From NCBI GenBank assembly GCA_034687125.1, contig JAQGBZ010000046.1, positions 209,974-273,973 on the forward strand: a DNA stretch of 64,000 bases, in the 5' to 3' direction. The translations under genes were made by a program, and so were the position numbers. The stretch is from Neelides folsomi. Taxonomy: Eukaryota > Arthropoda > Collembola > Neelipleona > Neelidae. The notes under the pieces are model-generated. The model saw only the letters and a program-made list of their open reading frames with translations. It was not told the DNA's origin and did no database searches. Position 1 is the first letter of the stretch. Each line of letters opens with the position of its first letter. This document shows, piece after piece, positions 12,101 to 23,663 of the stretch.

Positions 12101-13803
12101 TTCTGATAAAGAAAAGTTTTTTAAATATCGGAAAGAAATTCTTGAAATTGAAAGTAAGCTTAAACTTAAGAAGAAAGGAGTAACTAGAAATTCAAGAAAG
12201 CTTCAATTAGTTCAAGCCGATCATGATGCACTTAAACTTAATATGGAAAATACAATGGTTAAAAGAGAGAATCTTAAAAAAGAGAAACAAAAGAAAGTCA
12301 ATAAAATTGACGGAACAATTCTTATTAAAGCGGGCAATTTAAAGTATGTATTTTAATATTTCAATTTATTTTTTTGTGTATTTGAAAACCATATTTTTAT
12401 GATTCATTAAAAATGATAAATGAATAGTTAAATTAGACAAAAATGTTTTCTTAATTTTAGATTCTTTGCATCAGTTGATAAAGTTGACCAATTTGCAAAC
12501 ATGAACTCTATTGAAAAAATTATTTCACTACTTGTCAAAAATGTTGAAGATATTGTTTTGTTTGATAAAAATGAATTAACAAAACTAGAATCAAGAGCAT
12601 CTGATTTGAAATCCGAAATGATATTTTTAAAAAATGAAATGAGGTAAGATCATCATTATTGTTATTGTATTGCTTAAAAGTTTCTCTTCATTAAACAGAT
12701 TGAATAAAAAACTTGAGCTAAATAAAAACAAAGAATTGAAAATATTGGACAAAGAAGTAAAGAAAATAGAAAAATTGGCTATGAGAAACTGTCTTGAGAA
12801 ATTTGGAAGGATTGTTGATATTGATAAAATGGCAATGGGAATTATTAATTTGGATGTGATGGACTCTATATTAAAATTCCACGAAAAAAGGAAACATTGT
12901 TTCAAAGAAAGAAAGCAAATCGAAGCACAAGTTGAAGAATTGAAGATAAAACTCGTTGATTTGACAAAGAAGAATACGGATCAAAATCTAATGTTGATCA
13001 AGTTAAGGGATAAAAAACTCAATTATAATAAAATGGCTAGACGGCATTCAAAATTTGAGGTTTGATCTTAAACACTTAATTATTCCGGTTATATATTCTT
13101 ACTGCACCACTATAAAAATTCCTACACTAAAGTCGGTGGCAATTAAAATATCACTTATTTTTGAAATTATTCGTGGAATCATGAGTAGAGAGTCTCCTCA
13201 CCATTCTAACACCCCATTCCCACATGAGAGTTTAAACCAATGAGAATATTCAATAAGAGAGGGAATATGAATCAAATAAATGAACCGCTTTAACCCGTTC
13301 TTTTCCTACGCATATCATTATCATCAACACTCTATCATCTTTATAATCTCTATATTCTATCCTTTAATAATTAAATTTAGCTTTAAATTAAAGTTTTAAA
13401 AGTATTAAATGAATTACGGATGTAATTTAAATATTTATAGGCTGGCGAGAATAAAGATCTTATGAACAGAAGAAAAAGAAGCATCATCTCCGAGACAGAA
13501 ATGCACAAAGAAAATTTATTTTTGAAAGATTTGTTGAATAAACAACTAGGAAGAGTTGAAGTTTTACGTGAAGCTGTGAGTTCATGTAAACAAAAATCCG
13601 GATTACCTCAACTTCTTACTGTCTCGGGTGAAAGTGGAGGTGGGAGCAGCCAAATTTCCTCAAAAGAATCATCATTATTGGGAATTCAAAAGGAGGTTAC
13701 ACAGCAAAATGAAACACCCACTTTCAGCGCAATCAGATTCAAATTAAATTCAATAATTAATGAGAACATTGAGGGCAATCTTGAAGAAAATGATGATATA
13801 TAA
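6116..13803 (+). CDS. CFAP44: cilia- and flagella-associated protein 44 (WD40 plus coiled coil), 16 exons, 1927 aa
   Basis: Exons: 6116-6371, 6532-6874, 6983-7315, 7414-7690, 7792-8127, 8288-9180, 9345-9618, 9746-9930, 10011-10512, 10655-10834, 10908-11579, 11641-11809, 11887-12343, 12461-12643, 12699-13059, 13441-13803. Phases agree throughout (5784 nt). Residues 1-200 are acidic. About 200-900 form WD40 propellers, with HSYGSNALKRNN, ITGTCWGNLYVWE, CHNGEVTDI, GVDGFIRIW, FYAKNSRGGIWSVDL and VEWDLSGNILFSIG in the order expected for CFAP44/WDR52. Residues 900-1927 are highly charged coiled coil containing NNELPQQFQINKKEMELS. Length is close to vertebrate CFAP44. The family forms, with CFAP43, the tether of the inner dynein arm I1/f on axonemal doublets, so here it is expected in sperm flagella. 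Exons 2, 7 and 8 use weak donors (GTTAGA, GTTAAA, GTTCTT), so those exact joins are the least certain. Confidence 0.93.
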
Positions 13804-13929
13804 AGAGAAAATTCGTTATTGTTCATAGCGTACATTGTAATACATACTATGTTCCTTGTTCATATTATTCAACCTAGAATGGTAAATATGTAGCACACTG
13901 TATATTATATTCATATTATAAATTACAAA

Positions 13930-15045
13930 GGTTATTCCTTCCTATAAGTCCAACTTTTAAAATAAGGGTTTTATTCAAATCCTACGTGAATGGATCTGCT
14001 TTATATTTTTAATGTGTCTCCCCTCTTTCTTCACAACCATTTGACACCTTTTTTTCCATGCTGCATAGACGGCTCTTGTCTTGTTGAGGTCAATTCTTCT
14101 CCACTCTTTCAACGCTTTCCAAACTCCTTCCATGGTCTTCGCTTTTCTTTTCCAAAGTCGTTGCTTAAGAAATCCGAACCCATAAAAATCCATGGGGGAA
14201 ATGTCAGATTTGATTGGAATTTCGTCGTTTGGTATAATTGTTCCTATTCTGCAAGTCTTTTGCGTAAGCTTGTATTTTGCTTCCGGTGTGAGATGAAGCT
14301 TTATCGTGATGAAGAAAAACCCTTCGGAGTTCATCTCTGGTGTAAAGTTTTAAAAGGTCTTTCAAGTAACGGTTTAAGAACTTTATCAATGTAAAAATCT
14401 TGATTGATCTTAGTATTTACTGAAACTTTCACCAATGGGAGCGGTCCTCGTCCAGTCAAAGCACCAACCACTATCATATGCTTGCCAAATTTTTCTTTCT
14501 TCTGACATATCCAATCATCGGGTAGTTTTTTCCCTACTTCACAGTAGCACATCCGACGTTCACCATTGCAATCCTGAAGTTCGAATATGGCTTCGTCGAG
14601 ATTTACAACAAATTCACCTTTACGTCCTTGGAGCCTCCGATGGAGAATTTTCGCAGCTTGCTCCCTCACTGGAAGAAGTTTTGGAAGAAGCTTATGAATG
14701 GATGGCTTGATTTTCTTCACATATACCATTTTCTTAATTTCTTTGCTTACACAACTTTGGGAGACATTTAATGAGATGGCCATTGAATGTTGTGTGCGAG
14801 AATTTTTCTCTTTCAAAATACAGATTCTCTTCAGTTTCTCCTTTGTCAACTTTCTCCAACGTGGTTTTGTTGTCCTAAAATGGATCTTATTAACTATTAT
14901 TTTATAACTTTATTAACCATTTTATCAAAAAGATAAATAAAATATATCTTAATATAATAAAAGCCCGCCTAAATATTTCCCGCTTGCAAAAGTTATTTGT
15001 GTGAAAACGAGGACCATCCAAGTGGACTTATAGGAAGGAATAACC
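13930..15045 (-). mobile_element. Tc1/mariner-type DNA transposon, decayed
   Basis: Inverted termini 13930-13952 and 15023-15045 share a perfect 23-nt sequence beginning GGTTATTCCTTCC. They enclose a minus-strand transposase. A clean TA duplication is not visible at the ends, so the true termini may be eroded or a base or two off. The element lies 126 bp downstream of the CFAP44 stop codon and about 150 bp from the 3' end of the Cys-rich peptide gene. Confidence 0.8.
13975..14910 (-). pseudogene. mariner-type transposase pseudogene
   Basis: Three overlapping frames read in order on minus give one transposase. 14331-14849 has a helix-turn-helix (SMAISLNVSQSCVSKEI) and the first catalytic aspartate in FVVNLDEAIF. 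14204-14389 has the second in VFLHHDKASSHTG. 13975-14334 has the third in SPMDFYGFGFLKQRL. The frame changes at least twice, and no good ATG precedes the first part, so the enzyme is inactive as it stands. The spacing between the second and third aspartates is roughly 39 residues, but it crosses a frame break and cannot be fixed. The DDD chemistry and PMDFYGFG block place it in the IS630/Tc1/mariner superfamily, nearest to maT-like or DD(37-39)D groups. Confidence 0.85.
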
Positions 15046-15204
15046 CATGTATATGTATGTACGTAGTATGTACTACCATATGGAATGTATCAATTATTTG
15101 TGAACGAATTAAATATAAAAAAATTGAAATTCGAAATTTTATAATTATTTATGGAATTTGTACTACTAGAAACCTTTTCACGAAATAAAGGGTTATATAG
15201 AAAT

Positions 15205-15480
15205 TGTCACTTTAAAGAAGCCAAAAAGCTTTTCGTGAATTACAATAGTAACAACCACATGTCTTATAACGTGGGTTGGGCTTGTCGGGGTTGAACGGTG
15301 TGCACAAGCAGGAACAAGAGCAGGAATTGCAGCATCCCTTGATACCACCAGATCTCAATTGGCATTTGCAGCATTTGCTGGTTCTTCTACATAATCTGCT
15401 GGAGGATTATTTCCATCATTGCCACAGTTAACGTACAACACCATTGTCGCGACGAGCAAGCTAAGCAAAATTCCCTTCAT
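15205..15480 (-). pseudogene. small Cys-rich secreted peptide gene with a one-base frame break
   Basis: The ATG at 15480 starts a signal peptide (MKGILLSLLVATMVLYVNCG) followed by NDGNNPPADYVEEPAN, after which the frame meets TGA near 15356. One base over, from about 15376 to the TAA at 15205, a frame encodes a densely Cys-rich tail with CCKCQ, GCCNSCSCSCLC and TCGCYYCN and about 13 cysteines. That frame is closed just upstream, so it cannot start alone. One extra A in the AAA run near 15374-15376 would join the two. Promoter, 5' UTR exon and intron are all intact, so this is either a very young pseudogene or an assembly indel. The mature part looks like a disulfide-rich or metal-binding peptide (defensin-like or metallothionein-like). 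I do not recognise the family. Confidence 0.6.
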
Positions 15481-15636
15481 TGTAGTATGTGTATCTAGAA
15501 ATATAAAAATATTTTAAAGTATAATATAATATGATAAGGTATACATTAATATTACTGACAATGATACTTAAAATTTGGAATTCATTGATATTTATTGCTT
15601 TATTGTTTCGATAAAAATTAAAATATCAACTCTTAC

Positions 15637-15696
15637 CTTGTAAGATCAAAATATGGGTTTGAATAGCGAAGAAAGATTCTATGTAAGTTTTATATA
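15637..15696 (-). promoter_or_regulatory. TATA promoter and 5' UTR exon of the Cys-rich peptide gene
   Basis: On minus a TATATAAA box (15689-15696) precedes a short untranslated exon ending at 15637 with a consensus donor (ACAAG|GTAAGAG). The matching acceptor (TATTTCTAG at 15495-15496) is 14 nt before the ATG. The start site is inferred about 30 bp downstream of TATA, near 15662. Confidence 0.65.
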
Positions 15697-17533
15697 AGAA
15701 TATTTGTAGTGTGGCTTGTTATTGAATGTTGAATGGAAAAACAATTTGTTGTTTCTAATTTAATTAATATATAATTAGAATAAGGCATATTATTTTGTAT
15801 CCTATGATTTTATAGCATATAGAGCTTTGGGGAAATGCTTTTAAACGTTATTTCCGTTGCTTTATTGTATTTTGTATTGTTGATTTCATTGTTGGGGGCA
15901 ATGGTACGGTTTAGTTCTACCATTCCACCTTTTGCGATAACTTAGGACCCATTCTGCAAGTTCAATATACATGTAACAAGTAAATTATTTGAATTATAAA
16001 TATCGTCAGAATAAAATAAAATGACGCCCAATTTATCCCGCCAACTCAAGCTAATTCTACAAATAATCGAAGACCACCCGTGAGTTCATAATCTGAAATC
16101 ATGTTTGGCATGGAGAAAGTGTCAGAAGGTCTTCGAAATGAGTGTCGAAAAAGGTATAGTATTTTTATGAGGTATAGAAAAATAACATGAAGGGGAAACA
16201 CATTGAGAATATCAGTTCTATTCACTCGTCGAATCTGAAAAATAAAGTCCCATTTCTACCTGATTTATAATCTGAAATCATGTTTAGTAAATGAACCTGG
16301 AAATTTTTAAAACTATAATATACATCGTTATGAAATAAACTTCATAAATCATACATGAATGTTTGATTTATTACAGGGGAAGGTGGTTCAATATGAAAAT
16401 GAATCTTTACTCTTCAATTAATTACTTGTGCTAAAATGTCAAAGGTAAATTAATGAAGGTGAATGGAAAGTTTGACTATTCGGAATTTGAATAAGATGTG
16501 TTGTTTTTAAATTTAAGGTTTATTTAAAATTTCAATTAATACATCGTACATGTGTAAAGGGAAATCTTGTAAGGTGGTATATTCATAAATGAGGATAGAT
16601 TTTTAAGGATAATTGATTTAATGGTGATTAAATCAATTATGTACATACAAATAGATACCCATTTCATTTGTAATATCCGTTCGTAAAAGTGTGAATATCA
16701 TTCTCTTACAAAAATAAGCATTCTCTTTAGAAAAAAATTATACCAAATTCTTCTTTATATTATACTCTTCAAATATTCTACACAAGTAGAAAATGTATAT
16801 AATGTGAAATAATTCTTTTTATAATTAGGTAATGAAGAGCAACAAAATGAGGATAAATTCATAAAAGTTAAATAGAATTATTCGTAAATTCGTAACTATT
16901 TTAATTAAATCACTCTTAAGTTTCATAAGTTTTTCGGTATCTAAAAGAATCAAATGCTAGAAAGCATTTAAATAAGAAATTCGCTTATTAATAAGCCATA
17001 AATACACAAAAGAATCATGACTTGAAAAACACAGTTCTTGGACTAAAAATGATTGAATGTAATATTAATATAGGTAATAAGTTAATTAGTCAAATTCACA
17101 TTATTGAGGAACTGAAATAATTTCCTCTTGTCGAACACACAAGGTCAGTAAATTTAAAATACTTATGATTGACATTCGTTTGAATAATAACACTGACTTT
17201 GAGATAAATAATGTTAAATATACATTGAAAATACTTGAACACATTATACATATGGTATATTATAAAAGAATAAAAGTGGAAAAAATAAATAATGTATAAA
17301 TACGCTAAATATAAATTGAATACAAATGGCAAATCAAGAGATATAAATTAAACAAGGGTTAAATAAGCATAATAAGTCTCCATATTATTGATATTTTATA
17401 AGGATAAAGTGACAATGTATGGAAATACAATTATAGATCATCTTAAACAGGTAAATACTTAATTGGTGTAATTGGGTTAAGCTTGAAGTAATTGGAACTT
17501 AATAAGCTTGCTTAAATTGTGATGGACGCCTTT
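15697..17533. other. intergenic, no gene; one dispersed direct repeat
   Basis: AT-rich with no convincing exon. A 19-nt direct repeat beginning ATAATCTGAAATC occurs at 16088-16106 and 16267-16285. Otherwise nothing seen. Confidence 0.5.
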
Positions 17534-19086
17534 TCATGTCGAATTTCCGAATCGAATTTCGCAAATAATGCCATTGCAACCTTCCTCTTTACATCGGCAA
17601 GGGATCGGCTTTGTGAACCGGTAATCGATTGTGATTTCTTCGTCATTGTTAATTCTCCGTTTAGCATACATCGCGATCCGGAATTCGGAAATGGGATAAA
17701 CCTCAGTGTTCGGATTGCATGAGTGGTTGATATACCGTGAATAATTTCCGCCTGCTTCGCTATTCCCGTCGATGACAAATCCATTTCCAAGGTCGAATCC
17801 GCAGTGATTATATTGGCCCGCATAGATAGTTTTGGTACGATCGTCAAACAATTTTGATGAAATGACTTCCCCCGAATACTCCACAATGAAATCATCCTTC
17901 TTGATCACCTGAGCAGCGAAGAGTCCAGCACCTTTATCAGGGGTTTCTCTAACTTCAGTTAATGCAGGAATACCCATTTTTACTTTCTCTAAAATTAACA
18001 AAGTGAGAATTGGTCAATTTTATAAAATTGTTTTTTAAAAATATTAATAAAATTAATAATAGAATAAATATAATCAATTATTAACAAATTATTGTTTAAA
18101 TATCATACTTTGACTCTGAGCATATTGACAAATTGTCTCTTCCTCCTTTGGAATATCAATCACAATTTGAGGCTTAAGAACTCTGATGTTAGAACTTTGT
18201 CCAGCGGCTGCAAAAGCATCACTAATCATTTTGGTAGTAATATCACTTGTATCGAAGTCTTCAGGGACGAAAACCCTTATATTTTTAATTTGATGTTTAT
18301 TCTCTTCTTTGGGCTTTACAGTGGTTTGGTTTTGTGAAGTTTTGGCTTTTTCCGATTTTGCTTTTGCCAATTTTGCTTTTGACATTTTCATTGCTGCCTT
18401 GGCCTTCTTTGCAGCTTCTGCGACTTTTGCTTTTTCAATCGCTTCAGTTTTTAATTTCTCCAATCGTTCGGCTTCTTTCTTGACTAAAAATTATGAAATG
18501 TTGAGAAATTGTCAGTATGGTGTAATTAATTCCTTTTTTGTAATAGATTAGTAAAATAATTAGCATCGTCGTTTTTGTATTACAACAGTATGATAACACA
18601 AGATATAATAAAAATCATTTCATAATTTGTGTACATATAATCAATTATGTCATACTTTTGTCAAAATACTTTTATAATATATTTTAACAAATGAAATATA
18701 AAAAGAATTAGTTAGTCAATATATTCATCTTACCCTCCAGATCTTCAAGAAATGCTTTTATAATTCCTCGCTCTTGTTTAAAATTAATCTCAATTTTGGG
18801 TTGAAAAATGTGTAAATTCAACGACGAAAGTTCAGTTCCAGCAGGGATGATGGGATCGAGAATGATTTGCTTCTGAAAGAACAAAAATATCTCTAAAAAT
18901 ATCAGGCCCATACAATCCAATTTTAATAAATATTAATTAATTTGGTTAATCAAGTTTTTAATGAAATTAATAGTGTTAAAATTTGGTATTTACACTAGTA
19001 GTAGGTTTAGCCCCAATCGTCTTCTTAACTCGCTTCATTGAAATAATTTTTGGTTTTTTCCTCAATGGTTGCTTTCCTGGAGCCAT
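17534..19086 (-). CDS. SET-domain protein lysine methyltransferase, 353 aa, no pre-SET
   Basis: Exons on minus: 18994-19086, 18734-18872, 18109-18483, 17534-17988; phases agree (1062 nt). The N-terminus is basic (MAPGKQPLRKKPKIISMKR) and could direct nuclear import. Residues about 75-130 are an Ala/Lys-rich helical repeat. The SET domain fills roughly 205-335, with GAGLFAAQ (cofactor loop), IVEYSGEV, FVIDGNSEAGGNYSRYINH and the hallmark NHSCNPN, then EEITIDYRF. The post-SET CRCKEEGC (CxCx4C) completes the zinc site near the active centre. All expected SET catalytic motifs are present. The AWS/pre-SET cysteines normal for SET2/ASH1 or SUV39 classes are missing, so the class and substrate (histone or other) cannot be assigned. 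Confidence 0.85.
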
Positions 19087-19460
19087 TGCTGAAGTTTGAT
19101 AGACGAGGAAGAAAAGGCAGATGATTAGATTGAAAAGAATAAAAGAGATCACAGGTAAATTCTTTGAAAATTTTAAGGCTCATGTCAGAACTCGACATGA
19201 GCCTTCAACACAACATAATAGCGATATTTCGTAAGCCACAAATGCAAATTCAATCGTACGGCAAACGTATGTGATATTTATTATGATATATGGCATGTGC
19301 TAAGGGAAAGGAAAACGAAAAAGCGGCTTAAAATTTGAATGTGGAAAAAAAGGAAGATTGAAGCGGCTGGACAAGGCAGAAAATAACCTCAACGCTTGCC
19401 CAATTGTACAAATTGCAAAAATGACCATTTTTATTTGATATTGCCTATCTAATATCTATA

Positions 19461-20283
19461 TATGGTCGCCTTATACCAATAACTCCTTATCCAAATTTGA
19501 CTAAATCTTAATAAATGGTAACCTTGAATAAATTTCAAAAATATAGATTACTAGCAATAAAAGGCGTTAATGATGCAAAATATAAAGTTATTAGGTATAC
19601 AAGTTTAAACTTGCTGTTAAATTATTAAAGTTGGTATTTCACAAAAAGGTACTAATGGTAGTAATATGTTTGTTTTTTAATACTTACCTACTTACAATTT
19701 GTACACAAGTACTCTGGTTCTAGCCGAAATTGCAATATGTTTTTAATAAATTTTGAAGAGTAGTAAGCAACTTATATAGCAACTTTTAGCATAGTAACTT
19801 TGACGTATAGTAAGTTTGATGGTGAATCATTCAAATACAACCCATCCTTGTATGGATGAAAATTGTTAAGAAAAGACAAAGCTTATTCTTACTAACTTAA
19901 GAAACCTAAAATATTTAAACCCTAAACGATAATTGAATGAGATTGGGATAATTATTACTTTCATTACAATTTTTTGCTATTTGTATTGCATACAATTTCT
20001 AATAACCACTACAGAATCATTTGGATATCGTATAATGGGATTATTTTTTAATATCATTTTTATGTCATAATTTTTTAAATACTGAATATAACAACTATTA
20101 AAATGCAATTAAAGAAAATGAATAGTGGAAAATAATGAAAAGATTAATTGAGTTTCCAAGCGTTCAAATGGCGACAACTCAAAAATTATATATATATAGG
20201 AAAAAATTTAAAATTTATTTATTTATTGTTATTTTTTAAATTGAACAATTTGGATAAGGAGCACTTGGGATAAGGCGACCATA
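19461..20283. mobile_element. 823-bp inverted-repeat element with TA target duplication
   Basis: Ends are imperfect inverted repeats of about 40 nt: TATGGTCGCCTTATACC at 19461 and its counterpart ending GGTCGCC-complement at 20283, each followed inward by a CTCCTTATCCAAATT-like block. TA dinucleotides flank both sides (19459-19460, 20284-20285), as for Tc1/mariner insertions. No transposase frame is visible inside, so it is a non-autonomous element. Confidence 0.6.
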
Positions 20284-20882
20284 TAATTTATAATATAGGA
20301 CCAGTATGAGCCTTCCAAATATGTACCGTATATATATAATGCAAATAATTTTAGTGCTATTTTTTTATTTAAGGGTCGCATTGGTCGCCATTTGATTATT
20401 GTATTTTTAAATCAACTGTCCATGTGCCAATCGAATAAATAAAAAAAATGCTCATGTTGGGCCTATCTAATACCTATGTCTTGGTATTAGGGGGCATTAG
20501 GTATTCAATTATGAAGTTAATTCTAGTGCCTCGTTTGCTCCGGGCGCATTTAACTTATTGGTAATTTTCGTCTTTTTCATTATACTAATTTCAATTTAAT
20601 CAATTTATTTAGCTAGAAATTGAAATTTCTAGCTAATATGACAGTGCTAAACGATTAATAAAAATTTATTACCAGAATTATACTACAACTTTATAATCTA
20701 AATTATTCTGTTAAATACTGTAATTCGGGGCAAGTTAGAATAAAACGTTAAAATCTTGATTACATGATTCGCATATTCTGCTAAGCTAAACAAAGCAGTT
20801 GTGTAGAATAAATTAGGTAATTGTGATATTTTTAACAAAGTTTTAATTTACCTGAATAGAATTAAAATAAATTGTAAATAAA
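20284..20882. other. intergenic, upstream region of the gustatory receptor
   Basis: AT-rich. A CCTATCTAATAYCTAT segment at about 20461-20478 repeats one lying just outside the left end of the inverted-repeat element (19443-19460). No gene seen. Confidence 0.4.
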
Positions 20883-22691
20883 ATGACCAATATGAAAATA
20901 AATGATGGGGACCCTTCAAAAAATAAGAAAATTAATCATTGTGACGTTTATTACTGCGTATTGTTTATTAAACTTTGGTATTATATTCAAATTTCTCCAT
21001 TTTATATTGAATATGATGAGTTGTCGCAAGCATTTATATTGGTTGAGGGAGGAATTATAAGAAAGGTTTCTTACTTATTTGTTACTTTACTATATTTTTA
21101 AAACAACTTACCAGCATTATATCATAATATAAACATGTATTATAGTACTCAAATTAATTTTTTTACTTTAGATTCTTACTGTACTATTTCCGAGTTTATT
21201 TGCAACGATTCACTGTCTGATGCGCATAATTTCAACTTGGAATATTAGTCCAACTCCAACTGTAGGCTTTTTTGTGAAAATCATAAATTTAAGCGCTCTT
21301 GGAATTTACTTGTCCATATTTTATGCTATGTGGTTCAAGAAAACTCAAATTTTAAATCTCATAAATTCGACAAATCAAATGTTTAGCCAATTTAAAAATG
21401 GCGAGAATAATATGAATAAGAAAAAGAGAATTGGATATGCTTTTTATTCCATTATCTTACTTTTCACTATCATGTATACGGCCATTGTTGAAATCAGAGT
21501 TTTGGAACTCAATGAAATAACATTTAGCAAATATTTTCATCAATTAAGTATTAAATTCTTTAAATTTTGGAGAATATTCAATTTTAGCAATTCCAATGAA
21601 GAAGAATTAGCAAAGAATATTTTTATCAGCTTCTTGATGACATTTTTGTACAGCATTGAAACTATAATTTGGTGTTTAAATTTAAGTTTTCTTATGCTTT
21701 GGGGAATTCTATTCAGAAACCTTTTAAAGAAATTTTATCAAAATATGGACCTTTACAGTTCAAAACAAGAAGTAAAGTTAATTTTTATCAACTACCTACA
21801 ATACATACTATCAATATTTTTTTAAAGCCTAATAATTGATTAATTAATACTTTTTTTAAATACCGACAGTGTTTTGAGACGTATTTTCAAATCAAAGGGC
21901 ATTTGGATGAATGTAATGGGATTTTATCTTATGAGATAATTAATGGCTACATTTGCTCTTTTTCATTCATTTCATTAACAGTCTCGGAGTACATCTATGC
22001 AGGAAAAGATTACATTTACATGCTGTTTATTTACTTGGCTTTTTTATTGTTCTTTGTTCAAACATTCGTGTTAGCGTTGGTCAACCATGAGGTACATACA
22101 TACAATGATAATACATAAAGTACAATATATTTAAATACATTTAACTATATACTTAATCTATATTTTTAATTTAACTTTTTAAACTTATATTAACCATTAT
22201 ATAAAATTGTAATAAAAAATTTTCTGATGATTTGAAATTAGGCTGGATTCATTTGTGAAGAGCTCAAACATAAAACAAATTTATATTGCAGTATTCAAGA
22301 TCTTTATAATCTACAGCTAGTTTTGTGTGATTTGGAGAGAAATAATATTGGATTTAAAGGACCGAGAGAAATTTTTACTGTGACCTTCAAATTTATTGGA
22401 ACCGTGAGATCGTATAAATTTATATATTTTATATCATATCTTTAAAACACAAGTTCAGAATGTGAATTCATATATCATCTTATAGATTGAATTTTTTTAA
22501 TTTGTTTCATTGTTAAATTGACTTAATTATTAAAGCGTGCAACATTTTTTCTATTACACAATACTCTAACATTAAGATATATCTTGGATTATAATCAATA
22601 ATGTACTTTACAGGTTTTAGGTCTCATCTCTACATATGCTGTGATCATTTCTCAAACTAATGAAATCAGTGATAAGGAATATGATCCATAA
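20883..22691 (+). CDS. gustatory receptor (7-transmembrane chemoreceptor), 414 aa, 5 exons
   Basis: Exons 20883-21065, 21172-21771, 21870-22091, 22242-22403 and 22614-22691, all joined in phase 0. The protein has about seven hydrophobic helices (for example SALGIYLSIFYAMW, YAFYSIILLFTIMYTAI, FISFLMTFLYSIETIIWCL, YIYMLFIYLAFLLFFVQTFVLA). It ends with LGLISTYAVIISQTNEI, matching the TYhhhhhQ signature of arthropod gustatory receptors in helix 7. Such receptors are ligand-gated channels in chemosensory neurons, with the N-terminus inside. Length is typical (about 400). The short last exon carrying the TY motif with a preceding phase-0 intron is also typical. Ligand unknown. All exons are open, so the gene looks functional. 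Confidence 0.87.
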
Positions 22692-23663
22692 ATAAATCCA
22701 TGATGGATAATGGATTACTTACATTCCATTCCTTTACATTTACTAGTTATTAATGTTAGTCAGTTAAATAATACCTACATAATGTAATATACAAGTAAAG
22801 TTTCTTATGAGTTTAGTTATTTTAATTATACAGAATATACTTACAGTTCATGAAATTGAATTAGTATAATAGAATTTGAGTGAAATACTTATGCATTATC
22901 AATTAAATAAACAAATGCTAAAAGGTGAAAATCGATTAAAAGCTCTTAAAATATTACTACCCTGTACCTAATACATAACAAACATAACGTTTTCTTTTGC
23001 ACAACATAAAAGTTTTTGTGTGCGAAAATCAAATTATAACTTGTATGAATGTATGCAAAGAAAATTAAATAACTGAAGAGGGGGCATGAGCATAGGAAAA
23101 TAACAATCAATAATGAATAATAGAACCCAATATATAACTTATTATCTAATAATCTATAAAATATATATAATTTACTTAGGTATAACATATAAAGTACCTT
23201 ATTTTAGCTATAGCTATTAATCTGTAGAGTTGCATATTATTCATACAGTATTGTTAAGTTAGGTTAGCTTCACACGCCTCATATTGTTATAATAATGTTA
23301 TGTTATAAGTTAAAAATAATAAATTTACATAATAAATATTTATTGTGATGTTTGACTATCTGCAAGTAAACAATATTAGTCTTAAAAACTCCCATGAATA
23401 TTTAAATTCAATTAAAACATGACACATTATTCGATGTTATAAGATTGCATAAATTTTTACTTGCCCATTTTTTAAATATTTTACTTATAGTTAAATGATA
23501 AATTTTAAATAAAAGGATTATTTATTAGTAAATTGAATTGGCTTTGAAATTTTATCTTCTCTTTAAAAGGAAAATAAAGCAAAGAAATCTCAATAAGCTC
23601 ACAAGTTATTTGCATGTTTTAAAAAAATCAGAATACCTAGAGTAAATACATTTGACATTCAAA
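22692..23663. other. intergenic, no gene seen
   Basis: AT-rich. Minus-strand hydrophobic open frames around 22946-23188 lack splice context and look like chance. Nothing else noted. Confidence 0.45.

Noticed and set aside
17519-17722. Plus-strand and alternative minus frames over the SET exon
   Set aside because: They overlap the SET-domain exon, whose motifs are unmistakable; the others are shadows.
22946-23188. Minus-strand hydrophobic frame, possible receptor exon
   Set aside because: No neighbouring exons or conserved receptor motif; likely a product of T-rich DNA.
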